DNA of 64,000 bases from Clostridium homopropionicum DSM 5847 (lineage in GTDB: Bacteria; Bacillota; Clostridia; Clostridiales; Clostridiaceae): the NCBI RefSeq assembly GCF_001263795.1, contig NZ_LHUR01000012.1, forward strand, positions 248,001 to 312,000. Reading direction: 5' to 3'. Below, piece after piece: positions 27,277 to 35,630 of the stretch (position 1 is its first letter; every line of letters starts with the position of its first letter). The position numbers and the translations under genes were made by a program. A model generated the notes under the pieces. That model saw only the letters and a list, made by a program, of their open reading frames with translations, did no database searches and was not told where the DNA came from.

Positions 27277-27538
27277 TCTGCTACCCCCTATGTTAAGCTT
27301 AATCACTTACCAGTTAGTCACTTATTATTCATCTAGATCAATTAACTGCTTTCATATGTATATACCCTTCTAGCTCAAAAAAAGTTTCCTATTTTTAAAA
27401 GCTTTTACATTTTATTTTTTCTTAGAACTTTTCGTCCTTAAGCGATAAAAAAATAGCAAACATCAGCAAATTAAGAAATATATTGGTAATTAAGGACTTA
27501 TTGATATAAAATATAGATACAAACTTGTAAGACTAAGG

Positions 27539-27567
27539 TTGAAGTAAAATTTTCTGTATGCTATATA
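27539..27567 (+). promoter_or_regulatory. Likely sigma-A promoter
   Basis: TTGAAG (27539-27544), 17-bp spacer, TATATA (27562-27567) with an extended TG at -14. It lies 67 nt before the deleted acetyltransferase gene. The rest of the gap from 27277 to 27633 shows nothing else I can name. Confidence 0.5.
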
Positions 27568-27633
27568 GATGATTATATATTTATGTAAGAATATTAGATG
27601 AATAATTTGATAATAAGTTAGGAAGGTGCTTTT

Positions 27634-27948
27634 ATGAAGGTCAAATTAGAATTTAGAGAAATTCAGCAAGTATCCAATGATATACTGCAAGAACTTTCTA
27701 TGTTATTAATAAACGTGGTTGATGATGGCGCATCCATTGGATTTTTGCCGCCATTAAGTATGCAAAATGCAGAAAAAAGGGCTACAGCTGAGGGACGAAG
27801 TTTACTTGTTTTAGACACGAGGTTAGGGGACCCATCAAATTTATTATACAAATCCATTGGATATATTGAAGCGGGACGGATACCTAAATATGCTCAATCA
27901 GCTAATGGTTGCTTAGATGAAACGGTGTTTTATTACAAAGAAATATAA
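27634..27948 (+). pseudogene. GNAT acetyltransferase with internal in-frame deletion
   Basis: 104 codons, open throughout, with ribosome binding site GGAAGGTGCTTTT before the ATG. The first ~45 residues (VVDDGASIGFLPPLS) match the N-terminus of a common ~165-170-aa GNAT family. The rest (AEKRATAEGRSLLVLDTRLGD, LYKSIGYIEAGRIPKYAQS, ETVFYYKEI) matches its C-terminus. Between them the central ~60-70 residues, containing the acetyl-CoA-binding R/Q-x-x-G-x-G/A loop, are gone. Without that loop the protein cannot bind acetyl-CoA, so it is almost certainly non-functional although no frameshift is present. Its stop codon is the first triplet of repeat copy 3. Confidence 0.75.
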
Positions 27949-28042
27949 GAATTTTACGGCGTAAAATTCTTAGTAACCAGTTTATTAATTCTACTGGCAA
28001 CTGGTTACTGGTTACCTAAGAAAAATGCACCGCATTTTTCTT
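27947..28042. repeat. Interspersed double-palindrome repeat, copy 3
   Basis: 96-bp copy. Left palindrome AAGAATTTTACG-g-CGTAAAATTCTT, a shortened centre with one AGTAACC unit fewer, and right hairpin AAGAAAAATGC-acc-GCATTTTTCTT. It fills the whole gap between two converging genes and probably also acts as their terminator. Confidence 0.85.
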
Positions 28043-28048
28043 ATATTA

Positions 28049-28702
28049 CTAACCGTTTATTATCAGCTTATACAAATCATTTACAGAATCCACAATGTAT
28101 GTAGGTGAAACTTCCTGAAATTCTTCTAAATCTCCATATCCATATAAGACTCCAATAGAATCTATGCTATTTTCTTGAGCTCCAATTATATCATGCTTCC
28201 TGTCACCTATCATTACGAATTCTTCTAAATTATTAATATTTAATTGCTCTAATACACAGCTTATAACTTCTCCTTTGCTTGTCCTAGTTCCATCCAAATT
28301 ACTACCTACTACTATATGGAAGTATTCTTTCAAACCAAAGTGCTCAACAATTCTTTCAGCAAATACTGTAGGTTTTGAGGTTGCAATGGCAATTATAAAT
28401 CCATTATTTTTTAGCTCTTTTAACAATTCAGGTATACCTTCATATACTCCATTTTCAAAAATACCTTTATCCTTAAAATATTCTCTGTAATATTCAATTG
28501 CTTTATTTGCTCTCTCTTCATCAAAGGAATAAAACTCCATAAAGGACTCTTTTAATGGAGGTCCAATAAATTTAATTAAATCATCTAAGGATTCCACTTC
28601 AATATTATTTTTATTTAATGCGTACTTTACTGATTTTGTTATTCCTACCTTTGGATCAGTAAGTGTTCCATCTAGATCAAATAAAATGTATTTATATTTC
28701 AT
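28049..28702 (-). CDS. HAD-superfamily phosphatase (phosphoglycolate-phosphatase-like)
   Basis: 217 aa, HAD subfamily IA. Motif I ILFDLDGTLTD (~6-16), a helical cap (FIGPPLKESFMEFY), motif II IAIATSKP (~103-110), Lys in SKGEVI (~143-148), motif IV MIGDRKHDIIGA (~166-177). Members include phosphoglycolate phosphatase and 5'-nucleotidases; the exact substrate is open. It starts at ATG after GGGGGAATTTTA. The double-palindrome repeat ends 6 nt past its stop codon. Confidence 0.9.
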   Translation of the reverse strand: MKYKYILFDLDGTLTDPKVGITKSVKYALNKNNIEVESLDDLIKFIGPPLKESFMEFYSFDEERANKAIEYYREYFKDKGIFENGVYEGIPELLKELKNNGFIIAIATSKPTVFAERIVEHFGLKEYFHIVVGSNLDGTRTSKGEVISCVLEQLNINNLEEFVMIGDRKHDIIGAQENSIDSIGVLYGYGDLEEFQEVSPTYIVDSVNDLYKLIING

Positions 28703-28802
28703 TAAAATTCCCCCATTTATATAGATTTATAATCTATATAATATCATTATGTCATGACTCTGCATACTATATGTAAGATTAATTTTTCTATTGGAGGCAT
28801 AC

Positions 28803-29186
28803 ATGTACTTATCTCCTTATATCTATAGCTTTCTGCCATTACTCAGATCCCCCGCTAGTTATAGCATCACTATAAATGTTGCAGCTCGTCAACTTACTTT
28901 ATTTAAAGATGGCAAAGTATTTAAAAGTTATCCTGTTGCGGTAGGTAAACCCTCCACCCCAACCCCTAGAGGAAACTTCACAATTATTAACAAAGCAGTA
29001 AATCCAGGTGGACCATTTGGAGCAAGGTGGCTAGGTCTTTCTAAGAAAGGCTATGGAATTCACGGAACAAATAACCCTTCTTCTATTGGAAAAGCTGTAT
29101 CCAATGGGTGTATTAGATTGCACAACCCTAACGTTATTGAACTTTACAATTTAGTTCCTATTGGTACACCCGTAAGAATAGTTTAG
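28803..29186 (+). CDS. L,D-transpeptidase (YkuD domain)
   Basis: 127 aa. The catalytic domain covers almost the whole protein: [17 protein letters not shown] (~23-39), [17 protein letters not shown] (~43-59), and the active-site block with HGT (~89) and SNGCIRL (~103-109, nucleophilic Cys). These enzymes cross-link peptidoglycan stems 3-3 or attach proteins to the wall. The N-terminal hydrophobic stretch ([13 protein letters not shown]) may be a short signal. The ATG at 28803 follows TTGGAGGCATAC. A near-identical 5'-truncated copy is at 50830-51081 and a shorter fragment at 52535-52636. Confidence 0.9.
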   Translation: MYLSPYIYSFLPLLRSPASYSITINVAARQLTLFKDGKVFKSYPVAVGKPSTPTPRGNFTIINKAVNPGGPFGARWLGLSKKGYGIHGTNNPSSIGKAVSNGCIRLHNPNVIELYNLVPIGTPVRIV

Positions 29187-29212
29187 CTGTATTATCTTAT
29201 GTTTAAAAAGAA

Positions 29213-29256
29213 AGTTCATAGCAACATAACATACGATATGTATATTGCTATGAACT
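29213..29256 (+). terminator. Hairpin after the L,D-transpeptidase gene
   Basis: 12-bp perfect stem AGTTCATAGCAA / TTGCTATGAACT with a 20-nt loop, 27 nt past the stop. There is no strong T run, so it may be a terminator or an mRNA 3'-end stabiliser. Confidence 0.55.
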
Positions 29257-29320
29257 CTAAGTTGTACTTATGTATATGTTCTCGTATTCTTACATTTTTG
29301 AGGTAGTACCGCGTACCTTA

Positions 29321-29355
29321 GTGGAGGACTGAAAAGACTCCTCTTGTTCCTCCAC
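29321..29355 (-). terminator. Hairpin after the D-cysteine desulfhydrase gene
   Basis: GTGGAGGA / TCCTCCAC stem just past the stop codon at 29359, with a second possible internal pairing (GAGGAGTC/CAGTCCTC). No T run follows on the minus strand. Next to it is AGGTAGTACCGCGTACCT, which superficially resembles a T-box. Confidence 0.45.
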
Positions 29356-29358
29356 AGA

Positions 29359-30411
29359 TTAAATTATGCTACCTAATATTTCTTTTTCTGCAAAAATAGC
29401 TATTGCACCACCTGTATGCAGAAATACAACATTGCTTCCTTTTCCGATTTTACCTCCCCTTACATCATGAATTAATCCTGCAAAAGCCTTTCCTGTATAT
29501 ACTGGATCTAACAGTAACCCCTCCTTCTTTGCCAACATTTTGATAGCTTCCGTTGCTCCTTCATTAGGGCATTCATATCCTGGTTCATAAAATCCTGTAT
29601 CCACATAAAAATCTTTTTCTTCTACCTTAGATTCAAAATTTAAATAAGCTAATGCTTCATTAGCAAGACTTGCCTTACTGGCTGCATATCGCTCTCCAGT
29701 ATCCAATACTGCAACTGAGCGAATAGTTGTATCGACACCCAAAAGTTTTTTTCCTGCCATTAGCCCGGCCATGGTTCCACCTGATCCTGTTGCGTGATAC
29801 AAATAGTCAAAATTAATTCTCAGATCCTGAGCCTGTTCACACAACTCTATCATTCCCATGATATATCCTACGGAACCCACATCATTAGCTCCACCCATAG
29901 GAATATTCATGCATTTATGTCCTTCTGCTTCTAGCCTCTTAATATGCTCTTCTCCAAGAATTAAGGAACGCTTCTGTGCTTCGTGAAAAGTTTCGCCTTT
30001 CTTAAGGCTCACTATGTGAATTTCCGCATCAAAGATCTTGTCCAACAGAAGATTTGCCTTCATATCATTCTCATCTGGCTCCACTACTGCAGTCAGGTAA
30101 ACTACTGGTTTAAGACCATTTGCAACTGCTGTCCATACGGTCTGCATCGCATGGTTAGACTGAGTTGCACCATAAGTAAATACATATTCACACTTGTCTT
30201 TCAGGGCTTTACCAATCAGGAATTCCAGTTTTCTGGTCTTATTTCCACCAAAGAGATTTTTTCCCGTAAAATCATCTCTCTTAATGAACAGGTTAATTTT
30301 CAGCTCTTTCGATAACTTTTCAAGTTTATATAAGGGTGTAGGAAAAAACCCAAGATCAACTCTTGGTGATGTATCAATGTGATTTTTTACTTCTCTTATT
30401 GTCATTGACAT
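29359..30411 (-). CDS. D-cysteine desulfhydrase / ACC-deaminase family PLP enzyme
   Basis: 350 aa, fold-type II PLP enzyme. IKRDDFTGKNLFGGNKTRKLEF (read as two blocks ~43-64; PLP Lys in GGNKTRK), TYGATQSNHAMQT (~79-91), ATGSGGTMAGLMAG (~208-221, phosphate-binding glycines), VVFLHTGGAIAIF near the end. Family members split D-cysteine into H2S, ammonia and pyruvate, or deaminate aminocyclopropane carboxylate. DcyD-type activity fits better beside C-S lyases. Base composition is GC-richer than the left flank. It is probably the last gene of the unit running from 38.1 kb, since BCAT lies 85 nt upstream. A decayed homologue is at 45770-46163. Confidence 0.85.
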   Translation of the reverse strand: MSMTIREVKNHIDTSPRVDLGFFPTPLYKLEKLSKELKINLFIKRDDFTGKNLFGGNKTRKLEFLIGKALKDKCEYVFTYGATQSNHAMQTVWTAVANGLKPVVYLTAVVEPDENDMKANLLLDKIFDAEIHIVSLKKGETFHEAQKRSLILGEEHIKRLEAEGHKCMNIPMGGANDVGSVGYIMGMIELCEQAQDLRINFDYLYHATGSGGTMAGLMAGKKLLGVDTTIRSVAVLDTGERYAASKASLANEALAYLNFESKVEEKDFYVDTGFYEPGYECPNEGATEAIKMLAKKEGLLLDPVYTGKAFAGLIHDVRGGKIGKGSNVVFLHTGGAIAIFAEKEILGSII

Positions 30412-30496
30412 ATTCTTGTCCTCCTTGCATTGCCTAGTTGTAACATTTAATATCTATGTTGCAAACCCTTCTTTTATACAATTGGCTGCACCTTAA

Positions 30497-31522
30497 TCAA
30501 CAGATTTTCCTAATCCATCCCTCTGGTGCTTCTATATCTCCTAACTGAATTCCAGTTAATGTATCGTATAGCTTCTGTGTAACAGGTCCCATAGTCTTCT
30601 GACAGCCAGAAAAACAGATTTCTTTTCCATGATCTACCACCTTTGCTACCGGCGAAATCACCGCTGCTGTTCCACATAAACCACACTCCAAAAAAGTATT
30701 GATTTCAGACAATTTAACCGGTCTCTCAGTCACTTTCAAGCCAAGATATTTCTCTGCCACAATCACCATAGAGCGTCTTGTAATAGATGGTAAGATGGTA
30801 TCTGATTTTGGAATAACAATTTCATTATCTTTTGTTACAAAAAAGAAATTAGCTCCGCCGGTTTCTTCCACGAAAGTTCTCGTAGCAGAATCTAGGAACA
30901 TATTCTCATCAAATCCTCTTCGATGTGCTTCCACATATGTATGTAAACTCATTGCATAATTTAATCCGGCTTTTAAATGACCGGTTCCGTGTGGTGCAGC
31001 TCGGTCAAAATCACTGACACAAATTGTTAATGGTTTTACGCCACCTTTAAAATAAGGCCCAACTGGAGTACATAATACACGGAACTGGTATTCCTCCGCC
31101 GGCTTTATACCGATTACTGGGGAAGATGCAAACATGTACGGTCTCAAATAAAGTGTTGCTCCACTTCCGTAGGGTGGAACCCAGTCAGCATTCGCTTTTA
31201 CTACCTGATCAATGGCATCTAAAAATCGCTCTTTTGGAAATGGTGGCATTTCCAGGCCTTTTGCAGAATCTATCATACGTTCTGCATTTAAATCAGGGCG
31301 GAATGTTACAGTGCTTCCATCCTTTGTAGTATAAGCCTTTAACCCTTCAAATACGGACTGGCAATATTGAAAAACGCCTGCACTTTCATTTAAAATTATA
31401 TTGGAATCTGAGGTAATTGCACCTTTGTTCCATTTGCCATTTTTGTAATTTGAGACATATCGTTTATCAGTTTCTCTGTATGAGAACCCTATACTTTCCC
31501 ATGCTAAATTCTTTTTTTCCAT
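30497..31522 (-). CDS. ilvE: Branched-chain amino acid aminotransferase
   Basis: 341 aa, fold-type IV PLP enzyme interconverting Leu/Ile/Val and their 2-keto acids with 2-oxoglutarate/glutamate. Visible: FQYCQSVFEGLKAYTT (~51-66), LYLRPYMFASSP (~124-135), PLP lysine in GTGHLKAGLNYA (~179-190), FVEETGGANFFFV (~217-229), CGLCGTAAVISPV (~283-295). The pattern is the class II BCAT (mitochondrial/BCAT2-like) type. In this neighbourhood it may supply amino groups or recycle them from the products of the lyases (inference) rather than make branched-chain amino acids, because no ilv or leu genes are nearby. Confidence 0.9.
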   Translation of the reverse strand: MEKKNLAWESIGFSYRETDKRYVSNYKNGKWNKGAITSDSNIILNESAGVFQYCQSVFEGLKAYTTKDGSTVTFRPDLNAERMIDSAKGLEMPPFPKERFLDAIDQVVKANADWVPPYGSGATLYLRPYMFASSPVIGIKPAEEYQFRVLCTPVGPYFKGGVKPLTICVSDFDRAAPHGTGHLKAGLNYAMSLHTYVEAHRRGFDENMFLDSATRTFVEETGGANFFFVTKDNEIVIPKSDTILPSITRRSMVIVAEKYLGLKVTERPVKLSEINTFLECGLCGTAAVISPVAKVVDHGKEICFSGCQKTMGPVTQKLYDTLTGIQLGDIEAPEGWIRKIC

Positions 31523-31585
31523 ATTCTCACCTTCTATTTCTATAATTTTATAGTAAAGCTTTTTTATTTTTCTTTATAAATCAAG

Positions 31586-31623
31586 GATTACAGGTTTTTT
31601 TGTTTCAAAAAAACTCTGTAATC
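31586..31623. terminator. Hairpin between PatB-like gene 1 and BCAT gene
   Basis: GATTACAG / CTGTAATC stem extended by A7/T7 pairing, small loop. The T run lies on the plus-strand side (TTTTTTTT), so by the usual rule it points the wrong way for the minus-strand genes. It may attenuate transcription into BCAT or be a displaced terminator. Confidence 0.4.
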
Positions 31624-31687
31624 TTTTTTTTCTGTATTAAGATAGTGCTCTCTGAATTGCTTTTGTTTGTTTCTAATTTGATTTCAA

Positions 31688-32872
31688 TTAAAGCTTACTA
31701 GCCTCTGCAATGATGTTCTCTACTGCAGTCTTTACATACTTAGGATCTGTAGCAAGATTCAATCTGATAAATCCCTTAAAATTCTCGCCGAAGCATTCGC
31801 CATAATCTACCGCTAAATGGCATCTGCCCTGAATGAATTCCACCAATCTTTCTGCCTCAATGCACTTACGCATATCAAGGAGTACAAGATAAGTTCCTTC
31901 CAGTGCACAAACTGTTACATCCGGTAGTTTTTCATGTAATTCCTTTTTAAGATAATTATAATTATCACGAATCACTCCCATGAGATTTGACAACCACTCT
32001 CCACCATGAGTATATCCTTTCATAGTAGCAGTTAATCCCATAATATTCATCTCTGTTCTATTCATACCTCTAGCAAATTTATCGTAGATTTTCATTAAGT
32101 TTTCATTTGTAATAACAATATGTGAATGTAGCAATCCTGCTAAGTTAAACGTCTTTGAAGCAGATGATACTGTAATAACTATATCACCATATAGTCCATC
32201 AGAAACAACTGCAGATGGGATGAATGGATTTTCTCCCAGTACGATATCCTGATGAATTTCATCACTTACTACTAAAACATTGTATTTTTTACAGATTGCT
32301 AGAATTTCCTCTAATTCCTCCTCGCTCCAGACTCTTCCTACTGGATTGTGCGGGGAACACTGGATAAACATTTTTACTTGATTTTCCACTATTGCTTTTT
32401 CAATTGCTTCATAATTCATTGTAAAGTATCCTTCATTGTAATCCAAATCAACAGACACTAATTCCCTTCCATTGCTTGTAACCACATTATGAAACGGATA
32501 ATAAACCGGTGTCAAAATCAAACACGCATCTCCTGGATTTGTAAATGCATGTATCATCCATGCAATTACGGTTATACAACCCGTTGAAAAACGCACCCAC
32601 TCTTTCTTAATCGGAAAATGATATCGTTCACTCATCCAATCAGAAAATGCTTTATAGTATTCCTCTGAAACAGAGGAATATCCAAAAACCCCATGCTTTG
32701 CTCTTTCAACCATTGCCTCAATGATCTGATCAGGGGTTTTGAACTCCATATCTGCAATCCACATGGGAATTAAGTTAGGGTCTCCATATCTACTTTCTAA
32801 CTCATCCCACTTAAAGCAATCTGTCCCACGTCGCTCAATCAAATATTTTTCTAAAAACTCTTGTTTATTCAC
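31688..32872 (-). CDS. MalY/PatB-type PLP C-S lyase/aminotransferase 1
   Basis: 394 aa, fold-type I PLP enzyme of the MalY/PatB (cystathionine beta-lyase) group. IPMWIADMEF (~35-44), GYSS (~64), HNPVGRVW (~175-182), SDEIHQDI (~203-210), PLP lysine K240 in SASKTFNLAGL. Members break C-S bonds of cystathionine and cysteine S-conjugates, releasing a thiol, ammonia and pyruvate via 2-aminoacrylate. The HNPxGRVW and SDEIH signature distinguishes them from ordinary AspC-type aminotransferases. It starts at GTG after GAGGATTAGTTTT, 4 nt behind the glutaredoxin gene, so the two are translated together. Two paralogues are in the island. Confidence 0.88.
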   Translation of the reverse strand: MNKQEFLEKYLIERRGTDCFKWDELESRYGDPNLIPMWIADMEFKTPDQIIEAMVERAKHGVFGYSSVSEEYYKAFSDWMSERYHFPIKKEWVRFSTGCITVIAWMIHAFTNPGDACLILTPVYYPFHNVVTSNGRELVSVDLDYNEGYFTMNYEAIEKAIVENQVKMFIQCSPHNPVGRVWSEEELEEILAICKKYNVLVVSDEIHQDIVLGENPFIPSAVVSDGLYGDIVITVSSASKTFNLAGLLHSHIVITNENLMKIYDKFARGMNRTEMNIMGLTATMKGYTHGGEWLSNLMGVIRDNYNYLKKELHEKLPDVTVCALEGTYLVLLDMRKCIEAERLVEFIQGRCHLAVDYGECFGENFKGFIRLNLATDPKYVKTAVENIIAEASKL

Positions 32873-32876
32873 AAAA

Positions 32877-33143
32877 CTAATCCTCCATAATTTTCTTTAG
32901 AACTTCATCTAGCTCAAAGGTTCGTGTGCCATCTTCTAACGTAAAGAATGGAATTCCAATTCCACCATTCTTTTTCACATTATTATAGATTGGATTGTTT
33001 TCACGGGCCTTTAGAAAAGCCTTAAGTGAAGGGAAGCTTGAGGAGATGTCCTCAAATTCAACCTCTATTTTTTTATCTTTCAATTTAACAAGGGCATATA
33101 AGGTATCCGTGCATAAATGACTCCCTATTACATTTACTTTCAT
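32877..33143 (-). CDS. Glutaredoxin-like thiol protein (YtnI-like)
   Basis: 88 aa thioredoxin-fold protein. Begins MKVNVIGSHLCTDTLYAL; the single active-site Cys11 sits in HLCTDT where classical glutaredoxins have CxxC. The cis-Pro region is GGIGIPFFTLEDGT (~60-73). It resembles YtnI, the redoxin encoded in the B. subtilis ytmI sulfur-compound operon. A monothiol site would suit dethiolation or carrying a released thiol rather than dithiol reduction (inference). It is directly coupled to PatB-like gene 1 (4 nt). Confidence 0.75.
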   Translation of the reverse strand: MKVNVIGSHLCTDTLYALVKLKDKKIEVEFEDISSSFPSLKAFLKARENNPIYNNVKKNGGIGIPFFTLEDGTRTFELDEVLKKIMED

Positions 33144-33191
33144 TTTTATGCTCCTCCTTTGGGAATATTAATAAGTAATAATATTATTCGC

Positions 33192-33506
33192 TTATTTTAC
33201 TAGACTCTGTTTTCCTGCCATGATCTTCGTTTTTATACGATATGCAAATGAGTTTATTATCCTGTTTAGAAGGATTAGAAGTATACAGACTATCCACCAT
33301 TTTATTCCCCATTCATTAAATGCTAGTGCAGCTCCAGCTAAGATAATAAGAAAATCTGCTAGTAAAAAAAGTAACTTACTTATATTAAATCCTTTTTTAA
33401 CAATATGCAAAAATCCTAAAATTACAAGCTTTATTCCGTAAATACCTATAAAAATTCCGGCTACATCTTGAATTAAATAATATAGTTTTAAATCCATATA
33501 CTTCAC
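33192..33506 (-). CDS. Small integral membrane protein, function unknown
   Basis: 104 aa with four hydrophobic segments (~9-33 possibly two, ~43-63, ~68-84) and a basic C-terminus (YRIKTKIMAGKQS). The ATG follows AAAGAGGTGAAGTAT. It lies between the NhaC-type transporter (62 nt) and the glutaredoxin gene (48 nt) on the same strand, so it is probably in their operon. I recognise no family. It could be an accessory subunit for the transporter. Confidence 0.65.
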   Translation of the reverse strand: MKYMDLKLYYLIQDVAGIFIGIYGIKLVILGFLHIVKKGFNISKLLFLLADFLIILAGAALAFNEWGIKWWIVCILLILLNRIINSFAYRIKTKIMAGKQSLVK

Positions 33507-33568
33507 CTCTTTTTAGAAATAATCCATTTTCTATATTTTAAAAACTTGCTTTATTCAAACTTAAAGCG

Positions 33569-34984
33569 TTAAGCATTTAGTTCTAACTCATTTTCAAGTA
33601 TTTCATCATCATCATACTTTTTCATTGAAAATCCAGTAAACCCATATATTAAAGTAACAATCGGTGAAATATAATTCATAAAGCAATATGGGAGATATGC
33701 TACTGTGGCTACGCCTAGTGTACCCGCTGCATAAATAGCATGCCCATTCCAAGGCATAAGCACTCCTCCGTAAGTTCCACATGATTCAATTACACGTGAT
33801 AAGTTTTCAGACTTTAATCTAAATTTTTTATATAACGGCCCCATAAAAGTACCAGCCAATACAGCAGCAAGACTTGCACTTCCTCCAACTCCATTACCAA
33901 AATAAACCACTATCATTGTAGCAACAGTTAAAGATTTTACACTTTTTATTTTAGTAATTAAAGGTTTTAAAAATGTATCCATAACTCCTATATGATTTAG
34001 AACTCCAGATACAAACAATGCAAAGAACATTAAAATTCCAACACCAAACATAGAAGTAACTCCACCTCTATTTACAAGAACGTTTACAAACTGCACACCT
34101 GTATCTGTAGAAAATCCTTTATAGAAAAACTTAAGAATTGATGCTAGTGATTGACCTTGATAAAAAATTGCCACTATCCCCCCTGCTACTGAAGCAAGCA
34201 TAAGTGATAAAAATGGAGAGACTCGCTTAGCTAAAAGAACTATTACTAAAACTGCTGGTAAAAATGCAATGAATCCTATTTTAAAATTACTGCTAATAGT
34301 ATTTAAGATTAAATCTATATTTCCCATATCAAGATTAGCACTCTTATACTTAAATCCTATGAATATGAAGATTATAGCTGTAATAATGTACGTAGGTACC
34401 TGTTCATACATCATATGCTTAACATGAGTCATAAGTTTAGTATTAGTAACAGCTGCAGCTAAATTAGTAGTATCTGAAAAAGGCGACATTTTATCTCCAA
34501 AATAAGATCCGCATATAATACAACCAGCTGTTAAAGGTGCAGGTATTCCTAGCCCTTGACCTACACTCATCAAAGCAACTCCAGCAGTTGCCATAGTACC
34601 CCAAGATGTACCTGTTGCAAGAGATGTAATGGAACATAACAAAAGTGAAGTTATCAAAAATAATTGAGGTGAAATAATTTTCAAACCATAATAAATTAAA
34701 GAAGTAATTGTTCCAGCTGCCATCCATGTACTAACCATACCTCCTACTGCTAGTACAATAAAAAACGGTTGCATACCTTTTCTTACAAAGTTAAACCCTT
34801 CAGTTTCTATTTCATCAGCACTATAACCTAAGGCTATTCCTGCACATATTACTATAATAAATGATAAGAAGAACATTCCATCAACTGGAGCATTAAAAAC
34901 CATTTTTCCAATTATTATAACCCCTACAACTAACGTTAGAATTATAGCAGCTAAGCCAAATGTTAACTCTTTTTTCTTTTTCAT
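33569..34984 (-). CDS. NhaC-type Na+/H+ antiporter-like transporter 1
   Basis: 471 aa, about 11-12 membrane segments. It matches the NhaC/MleN group of the IT superfamily: SIVTGTSWGTMATAG-type block read as ATGTSWGTMATAGVALM (~125-141), CGSYFGDKMSPFSDTTNLAA (~158-177), and GTYGGVLMPWNGHAIYA near the C-terminus. Family members exchange Na+ for H+, or, as MleN, couple ion exchange to uptake of an organic acid. In a gene cluster for amino-acid breakdown, the second role (import of the substrate or export of a product) is plausible. An upstream start at 35017 lacks a ribosome binding site; ATG 34984 has AAGGGAGTTAT. Confidence 0.88.
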   Translation of the reverse strand: MKKKKELTFGLAAIILTLVVGVIIIGKMVFNAPVDGMFFLSFIIVICAGIALGYSADEIETEGFNFVRKGMQPFFIVLAVGGMVSTWMAAGTITSLIYYGLKIISPQLFLITSLLLCSITSLATGTSWGTMATAGVALMSVGQGLGIPAPLTAGCIICGSYFGDKMSPFSDTTNLAAAVTNTKLMTHVKHMMYEQVPTYIITAIIFIFIGFKYKSANLDMGNIDLILNTISSNFKIGFIAFLPAVLVIVLLAKRVSPFLSLMLASVAGGIVAIFYQGQSLASILKFFYKGFSTDTGVQFVNVLVNRGGVTSMFGVGILMFFALFVSGVLNHIGVMDTFLKPLITKIKSVKSLTVATMIVVYFGNGVGGSASLAAVLAGTFMGPLYKKFRLKSENLSRVIESCGTYGGVLMPWNGHAIYAAGTLGVATVAYLPYCFMNYISPIVTLIYGFTGFSMKKYDDDEILENELELNA

Positions 34985-35079
34985 AATATAACTCCCTTCA
35001 ATTATCAGTTTATACACATTATTTTTATATTTGAATCAATGGTAATCTTATTTAGTACAACAGGTTAACTTAGATATTG

Positions 35080-35159
35080 AGCCATATCCCTAGATAGTAG
35101 AGGTATAAAATGATCAAATTCTAGGATATTGCTAAACCATTAGCACTAGGGATATAGCT
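35080..35159 (-). ncRNA. Structured spacer RNA, candidate attenuator or processing element
   Basis: On the minus strand AGCTATATCCCTAG (35159-35146) pairs with CTAGGGATATGGCT (35093-35080): 14 bp including one G-U wobble, enclosing ~52 nt. Inside is a nested perfect hairpin GCTAA-tggt-TTAGC and a third ATCCTAG copy that could compete for pairing. No T run follows, so it is not a plain terminator. It sits in the 255-nt spacer between RidA-1 and NhaC-1, which are otherwise in one run of genes. Confidence 0.4.
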
Positions 35160-35239
35160 TATTGTCCAATCAATTCTATATTCATAAAATGATATTCACT
35201 ATAAAGTTGTTTACTGGTAATATAAAAGAAAATATTAAC

Positions 35240-35611
35240 TTATTTTTCAACAGCAATTGCTTCAATTTCGCAAAGAACTCCCTTAGGAAGCGTTTTTACT
35301 GCAACACAGCTTCTAGCTGGCTTTGATACAAAATACTTGGCATAAACTTCATTAAAAGCTGCAAAGTCTCCCATATCAGCCAAAAAACATGTTGTTTTAA
35401 AAACTTTATTAAAGCTGGATCCTGCTTGTGAAAGAATCGCTCCAACATTCTTACAGCTCTGTTCTGTCTGGGCAACGATTCCTTCTGGTACCATGCCATT
35501 TTCTGGATTTACAGGAATCTGACCGGAAGTATATACAATTCCATTCACAACAAATCCCTGAGAATAAGGTCCAATTGCTCCTGGTGCATTTTTTGTTTCA
35601 ATAATATTCAT
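35240..35611 (-). CDS. RidA family enamine/imine deaminase 1
   Basis: 123 aa, normal RidA (YjgF/YER057c/UK114) size. Starts MNIIETKNAPGAIGPYSQG; further landmarks YTSGQIPVNPENG, EQSCKNVGAIL, KTTCFLADM, and the C-terminal PARSCVAVKTLPKGVLCEIEAI whose Arg and Glu form the active site. RidA hydrolyses 2-aminoacrylate and related enamines made by PLP enzymes. It lies 19 nt downstream of PatB-like gene 2, whose expected intermediate is its substrate. The longer frame to 35680 is inside the upstream gene; ATG 35611 has AGAGGAAAAGTA. Confidence 0.95.
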   Translation of the reverse strand: MNIIETKNAPGAIGPYSQGFVVNGIVYTSGQIPVNPENGMVPEGIVAQTEQSCKNVGAILSQAGSSFNKVFKTTCFLADMGDFAAFNEVYAKYFVSKPARSCVAVKTLPKGVLCEIEAIAVEK

Positions 35612-35630
35612 TACTTTTCCTCCTCTAAAA

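Noticed and set aside
29295-29320. T-box-like sequence AGGTAGTACCGCGTACC
   Set aside because: The core resembles the T-box but TGGN is TAGT, there is no stem I or specifier loop upstream on the plus strand, and no plus-strand gene follows. It lies beside the 3'-end hairpin of a minus-strand gene.
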